DNA from: Isoetes taiwanensis
Taxonomy: Eukaryota > Streptophyta > Lycopodiopsida > Isoetales > Isoetaceae
Reading direction: 5' to 3'
DNA length: 64,000 nucleotides
NCBI GenBank assembly: GCA_021234155.1
Contig: JAJEKV010000008.1
Coordinates: 15,117,294-15,181,293, forward strand
In this document: piece after piece, positions 59,366-64,000 of the stretch
How positions within the stretch are numbered: the first letter of the stretch is position 1
Layout of the letters: each line of letters starts with the position of its first letter
Notes under the pieces: model-generated
Told to the model about the DNA's origin: nothing
The model's input: only the letters and a program-made list of their open reading frames with translations
Databases searched by the model: none
Position numbers and translations under genes: made by a program

Positions 59366-60996
59366 TGTGACGTTCCACATATTTATCACATATTTAAGTA
59401 TATATCGTGACCGTCACTATGAATAATTAATGGCACATTAATTATTCATAAGCTAAGGTTAGCTATGTTAATAATTAAATTATAAAGGTGGAAACCTAAC
59501 CAAAACCCTAATTCGAATTTAGGGCTTATCCTAATATTAAAAAGGGCTAAAATACCAAATTAGTTAATTAGTGACATGCCACCGCCCCAAATCGATTGGG
59601 CAAGGCGGGGTTTCCATTTTGGACACCCAAATTAGGGCTTTTATGCCCCAATTCGAATTTAGGGCATTTGGAGATGGAGGAGTGAGTATGGGGCCAGTCG
59701 CTTGGAGATGGAGGAGGAGATCTTTGCCCAACCACGAGATGTTGTTCGACTCATTTCGGCTAGAAGGATGGCGACCGGAGGGATAGTGGAGCTAGCTATG
59801 GTTCCGGTTAGTACATAGTTAGCTTAGTTGTGATTCTAGTAGGCTAGCCTCTGCCAGGGTCTTTTGCTTGTCTCGATGATGACTAACCCTTGTTTGATAG
59901 TTAGAAGCGTACTCAACTATTGATTATGCTTTGTGATGGATGGATGGATGTATCCTTGGTAGTATCTCTGTAGTTCTTCCGTAGCGGGGATTAGGGGGGT
60001 AGAGACCTCTCGAGCCCATGTATTGTAGTATGCTCCTAGATATAGCCCCTGTATTATTCCCACTAGATGCGGCTCTGTGCACAAGAGCCCACCGAAGTCG
60101 TGGATGCTATGGAGTGACTTAGCACCAAACAAGGGGCACAGGTGGTGAAGTGGGGGTGGGGTCTTGCACCGAACATAAAAGGCTCCCCCGAGACTCCCTA
60201 CAGTGGACTAGGCCTAATAGCCCACGCCAAAGGAGCTAGGCGCGACCCGGGCCGAGTATGGGTCCGACACTCCCACGGTGTAGTTGGTGTGACCCATGGG
60301 GCACCTTGCACTTTGAGTAGATTTAGGCGTGAGTAAGCTCCGCACGGATCACGAGGGGGTCGGCCGGTGCGGCACGTATTCTCTAGTCCACCCATGGAAC
60401 CCTTGTGATCCCGGAAGGGGACGCTTCCCGACCCGCCTCATCGGACGGGACTTCATGAACCCCTCGTAGTAGGCTCGAAGGGTGATACCTTGAGTCTCGT
60501 ATCAGGAAGGCTATAGTGGCGCCATAGCGTGATTGGACTCATCGCAAAGTGTGCACAGAGGGGCGGATGGAGTGGACAACCCTAGCCGATGTTCTATGCC
60601 GATAACGCCGAGGTTATACCTGTCTCTGCTGATCTCTTGAGGCCGAAGCCGTCGATCCATCCTCATCGAGATGCGAACAGGGGTAGAACCCTGGGGTTTG
60701 GGGTGTTTTCTTAGGTTTAGATGCATATTCTTTGTCGTTGGTACTAGGATGGATGTGCCACCCTTCGTGGTGGTTATTTATATATGATTTATGATGTGTG
60801 CTAACATGTATTCACGCTTCCGCGACGTAGGAGCCCCATTGAAGGCGTGGGCCGAATGACCCCTTCGTGTCCTTCTTTCGGGCATCATATTATAGATGGC
60901 CCGAAATAGACGGAGGGCCCTGCTCATGGCGAGTTGGTCGCCATGGGAGGGGAAAGTCCCCGTATGTATACGTTCGAGGGTCGTATATGTTCAGGG
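59366..60996 (+). repeat. LTR2
   Basis: Starts TGTGACGTTCC and runs to GTTCAGGG, losing the final AGCGTCACA. Three bases (CAA) separate it from LTR3. It contains about 130 bases (60,034-60,165) that LTR3 lacks. Short ORFs here, both strands, are not genes. Confidence 0.85.
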
Positions 60997-60999
60997 CAA

Positions 61000-62503
61000 T
61001 GTGACGTTCCACATATTTATACGCATATTTAAGTATAAATACGTGACACGTCACTATGAATAATTAATGGCACATTAATTATTCATAAGCTAAGGTTAGC
61101 TATGTTAATAATTAAATTATAAAGGTGGAAACCTAACCAAAACCCTAATTCGAATTTAGGGCTTATCCTAATATTAAAAAGGGCTAAAATACCAAATTAG
61201 TTAATTAGTGACATGCCACCTGGCCCAAATCGATTGGGCAAGGCAGGGTTTCCATTTTGGACACCCAAATTAGGGCTTTTTGTGCCCCAATTCGAATTTA
61301 GGGAGACATTTGGAGATGGAGGTGGTGATGGGCGCGTGCCGCTTGGAGATGGAGGAGGAGATCTTTGCCCAACCCGAGATGTTGTTCGACTCTGTCCCGG
61401 CTAGAAGGATGGCGACCAGGAGGGATAGTGGAGCTAGCTATGGTTCGGTTAGTACATAGTTAGCTTAGTTGTGATTCTAGTAGGCTAAGCGCCTCTGTCC
61501 GGGGTCTCTTTGCTTGTCTCTCGATGATGACTAACCCTTGTTTGATAGTTAGAACTGTACTCAACTATTGATTATGCTTTGTGATGGATGGATGGATGTA
61601 TCCTTGGTAGTATCTCAATTAGTTCTTCGAGGCGGGGGATTACGGGGGTAGAGACCTCTCGAGCCCATGTATTGTAGTATGCACGAACATAAAAGGCTCC
61701 CCGAGACTCCTACGATGGATTAGGCCTAATAGCCGGCCGGTGAGCTAAGCGACCCGGGCGGGTATGGGTCCTGACACTCCACAGGTGTAGTTGGTGTGAC
61801 CATGGGGCACCTTGCACTTTGAGTAGATTTAGGGCGCAGTAAGTCGGGCACGGATGCGGGGGGTGTGATGCGCACGTATTCTCTAGTCCACCCATGGAAC
61901 TCTTGTGATCCCGGAAGGGGCGCTTCACGGAGCCTGCCTCATCGGACGGGACTTCATGAACCCCGTAGTAGGCTCGAAGGGTGATACCTTGAGTCTGCGT
62001 ATCCAGGAAGGCTATAGTGACGCCATAAGCGTGATTGGACTCATCGCAAAGTGTGCAATGGAGGGGCGGATGGAGTGGACAACCCTAGCCGATGTTCTAT
62101 GCCGCCAACGCCAGTTATACCTCTGCCTCTGGCGATCTCTTGAGGCCGAGCCGTGGGTCCATCCTCATCGAGTCGGCAGGGGTAGAACACGGGGTTTGGG
62201 GTGTTTTCTTAGGTTTAGATGCATATTCTTTGTCGTTGGTACTTGGATGGATGTGCCACCCTTCGTGGTGGTTATTTATATATGATTTATGATGTGTGCT
62301 AACATGTATTCACGCTTCCGCGACGTAGGAGCCCCATTGAAGGCGTGGGCCGAATGACCCCTTCGTGTCCTTCTTTCGGGCATCATATTATAGATGGCCC
62401 GAAATAGACGGAGGGCCCTGCTCATGGCGAGTTGGTCGCCATGGGAGGGGAAAGTCCCCGTATGTATACGTCCGAGGGTCGTATATGTTCAGGGAGCGTC
62501 ACA
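61000..62503 (+). repeat. LTR3 (outer 3' LTR)
   Basis: Has both intact borders, TGTGACGTTCC and AGCGTCACA, and is followed by the GGCAC target copy. A 130-base stretch is missing at 61,680. The first 250 bases are the same as LTR1 apart from the extra 24-base block. The ORF at 62,092-62,810 merely runs through the LTR end. Confidence 0.85.
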
Positions 62504-62735
62504 GGCACAAGGAAGAAATGCGTTCTATTGTTCACTATTAAAGCCAAGAGGCATTCTAGTTCACATTATTAAGTCTAGGAATGTGTTTAAGTGTGCATGC
62601 ATCATACAAACTCCCTTGCAGCACAAATCTTTTGATCTACTGCACGCACATTATGAAAGTGGAGCTGTAGTTGGAGTGGCACAAGGAAGAAATGTGTTCT
62701 ATTGTTCACTATTGAAGCCAAGAGGCATTCTAGTT
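62504..62735 (+). repeat. 174-base tandem repeat, right part
   Basis: AAGGAAGAAATG recurs at 62,509 and 62,683, a period of 174 bases, with GTTCACTATT(A/G)AAGCC following both times. Together with 50,577-50,689 this was one tandem array, cut open by the LTR element. The array's own identity is unknown. Confidence 0.8.
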
Positions 62736-62739
62736 CATT

Positions 62740-64000
62740 TAGGCAATCAAACACCTGGGAGCGGATACAAAATTCAAATCATGCATAAGCGCATATATAT
62801 AGATCTTTAGTATCATTTTACTAGAGTGTTGTAAATCATGTTGAAATGTGCGCTTCCCGGTATTCTAACATGATAAACTTTGCCATTCACCTACCCCCTT
62901 TGTGCCTACCCCAATAAACTATGTACTATACTCATATGATTTAGTAGGATCTAGAGGAATCAAGTCAACACTGCACCCTATGCGTTCGATTTCCAACTTC
63001 CTTAATTCATCGATTTGATACACTCCATCATAGTACAAAGATTTTACTCACCCATCACTTACAGTTGATGTGCTTAAAGTAGTAATATTCGGCATGTTTG
63101 AAGGCAAGGGATGCCAAATTCTAACAAAGTGGATTTTATGTACATTGGAGTTGTCTGGCTTGACACTCACCAAGTTGTCAAATTATTCTTTACGTTGTAC
63201 ACTTGAGTCTGCAGACTAGTAGTATTGGCACGACGTGATTTCACGTTCTACAAATCATTCTTTGACAAAAGGTTTGACTTTGACTTATTCATTTAGGTCG
63301 ACTGTTTTAGTTTAGCTTCGCTTTTCGACTTGACCTCGCTCCTTAAGCTAACTTCAACTTTCAACTTTCTTGATAAAATCTTCATCGAGAACTCTGTAAT
63401 GGTGATATTATTTTTGATAACAGACTGCCTTCCATTCACAAAGATTCTCTGATTGCATCTAAGGTTAAGACTCAAGAAAGAAGAGCAATAGCAATGAACC
63501 TCTTAGTGTAATCTCCATTTACTGGGTATTTTGATGGAGATACACTCCATGTATTTGTTCTGCAATTAGTGAAAGCTAGGGCAAAAGTATCAGAGTTATT
63601 GCGTCCAATTTAGTGGTTGCCAGATGGGACCATGTATCATGGAATTTTTTATTGAGAAAAGTAATAGCTGGAGCTACATTTAATCTAGCAAAATATGTGG
63701 AATGATGATGTCTCAAATGTTGATGTGGAATGCAAGAAATTTACCAATTCCAACAATTTAAAGATTCCAAAAGGAGGACCATTATGGATTGGAAAACAAG
63801 CTTTCAGCATGGCACTTCCACTGGCACTGAATCATTTTTATTCTGTAAATGAAGAAGTTCCAATATAGTGGTGAACTTATGACTGCTAGAAATGCTAATA
63901 AACAATGGTGTGCTTCATCTAATGGCTACTAGGCAAGGGATTTAGCTTAAAACATCATGACTTTGGATTAGATGGATACTTCCATTTGTCTTAAAGAAAA
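62740..64000. other. No gene supportable
   Basis: AT-rich. A + strand stretch at about 63,690-63,868 is open and protein-like (contains PKGGPLWIGKQAFSMALPL) but has no recognisable motif, start or splice partner. It may be a piece of a decayed element that continues past the window edge. Confidence 0.35.

Larger units (their letters stand above)
50690..62503 (+). mobile_element. Ty3/gypsy-type LTR element, extra LTR
   Basis: Bounded by TGTGACGTTCC and AGCGTCACA and flanked by identical 5-base target duplications GGCAC (50,685-50,689 and 62,504-62,508). Parts: LTR1 50,690-52,296; primer site 52,298-52,309; internal 52,310-59,356; polypurine tract 59,357-59,365; LTR2 59,366-60,996; LTR3 61,000-62,503. 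The polypurine tract AAGGGAGAA before TGTGACG and the tRNA-Met primer are typical of plant Ty3/gypsy elements (Tekay-like chromoviruses). The internal 7 kb has no ORF above 100 codons. The family also occurs at 1,310-5,850 and 9,084-10,250. Confidence 0.85.

Noticed and set aside
61905-62810. Overlapping ORFs of 66-138 codons
   Set aside because: They run through the end of LTR3 into the 174-base repeat; the frame depends on the insertion junction.

Overview
The window is nuclear DNA from a land plant with a large, transposon-rich genome. It has spliceosomal introns with GT/AG borders, a pentatricopeptide-repeat (PPR) ORF, a plant-type coenzyme A biosynthesis gene, and LTR retrotransposons primed by initiator tRNA-Met. 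The PPR wording and very low gene density would suit a fern or lycophyte, but that is only an impression; nothing here fixes the species. I see no bacterial, viral or organellar genes.

The one gene that reads as complete is phosphopantothenate-cysteine ligase (34,677-37,063, + strand, nine exons, 324 codons). A truncated PPR ORF (34,076-34,663) ends 13 bases before its start codon. Nearly everything else is mobile DNA or its debris.

Layout. 1,310-5,850: a minus-strand Ty3/gypsy-type leader, primer site and LTR, the LTR split by a 2.3 kb terminal-inverted-repeat (TIR) element (2,114-4,401). 5,851-8,165: a decayed minus-strand ORF of unknown function, split by a foldback element (6,293-7,475) that carries a TATA box and a signal-peptide exon between arms rich in one palindrome. 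8,350-8,920: LINE tail and a short interspersed repeat. 9,084-10,250: second, diverged minus-strand LTR of the same family. 11,190-16,070: an old LINE (endonuclease, then reverse transcriptase) broken by a 2.2 kb insertion and by a second copy of the short repeat; CACTA-like inverted arms lie at 12,506-12,930 and 16,300-16,738. 17,278-22,682: diffuse repeats and another CACTA-like end. 22,750-28,759: a second, L1-type LINE with poly(A) tail and a third copy of the short repeat. 29,888-33,790: AT-rich DNA flanked by a repeated GGAAACCCTTCCGG-type motif. 34,076-37,063: the genes. 37,915-44,500: hairpins, pyrimidine tract, minisatellites, tRNA-related repeats. 45,005-50,573: a minus-strand gag remnant with a CCHC zinc knuckle and a 2.2 kb tandem duplication. 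50,690-62,503: a Ty3/gypsy-type insertion with matching 5-base target duplications and an unusual LTR-internal-LTR-LTR structure. 62,504-64,000: its repeated target site and unassigned DNA.

The genes do not form a pathway. The story is nested transposition around one housekeeping locus. The elements most worth a second look are the tandem-LTR insertion, the foldback element with its captured exon, the TIR element without a visible target duplication, and the roughly 265-base repeat family found three times. All alignments were done by eye; divergence values and database identities were not computed.
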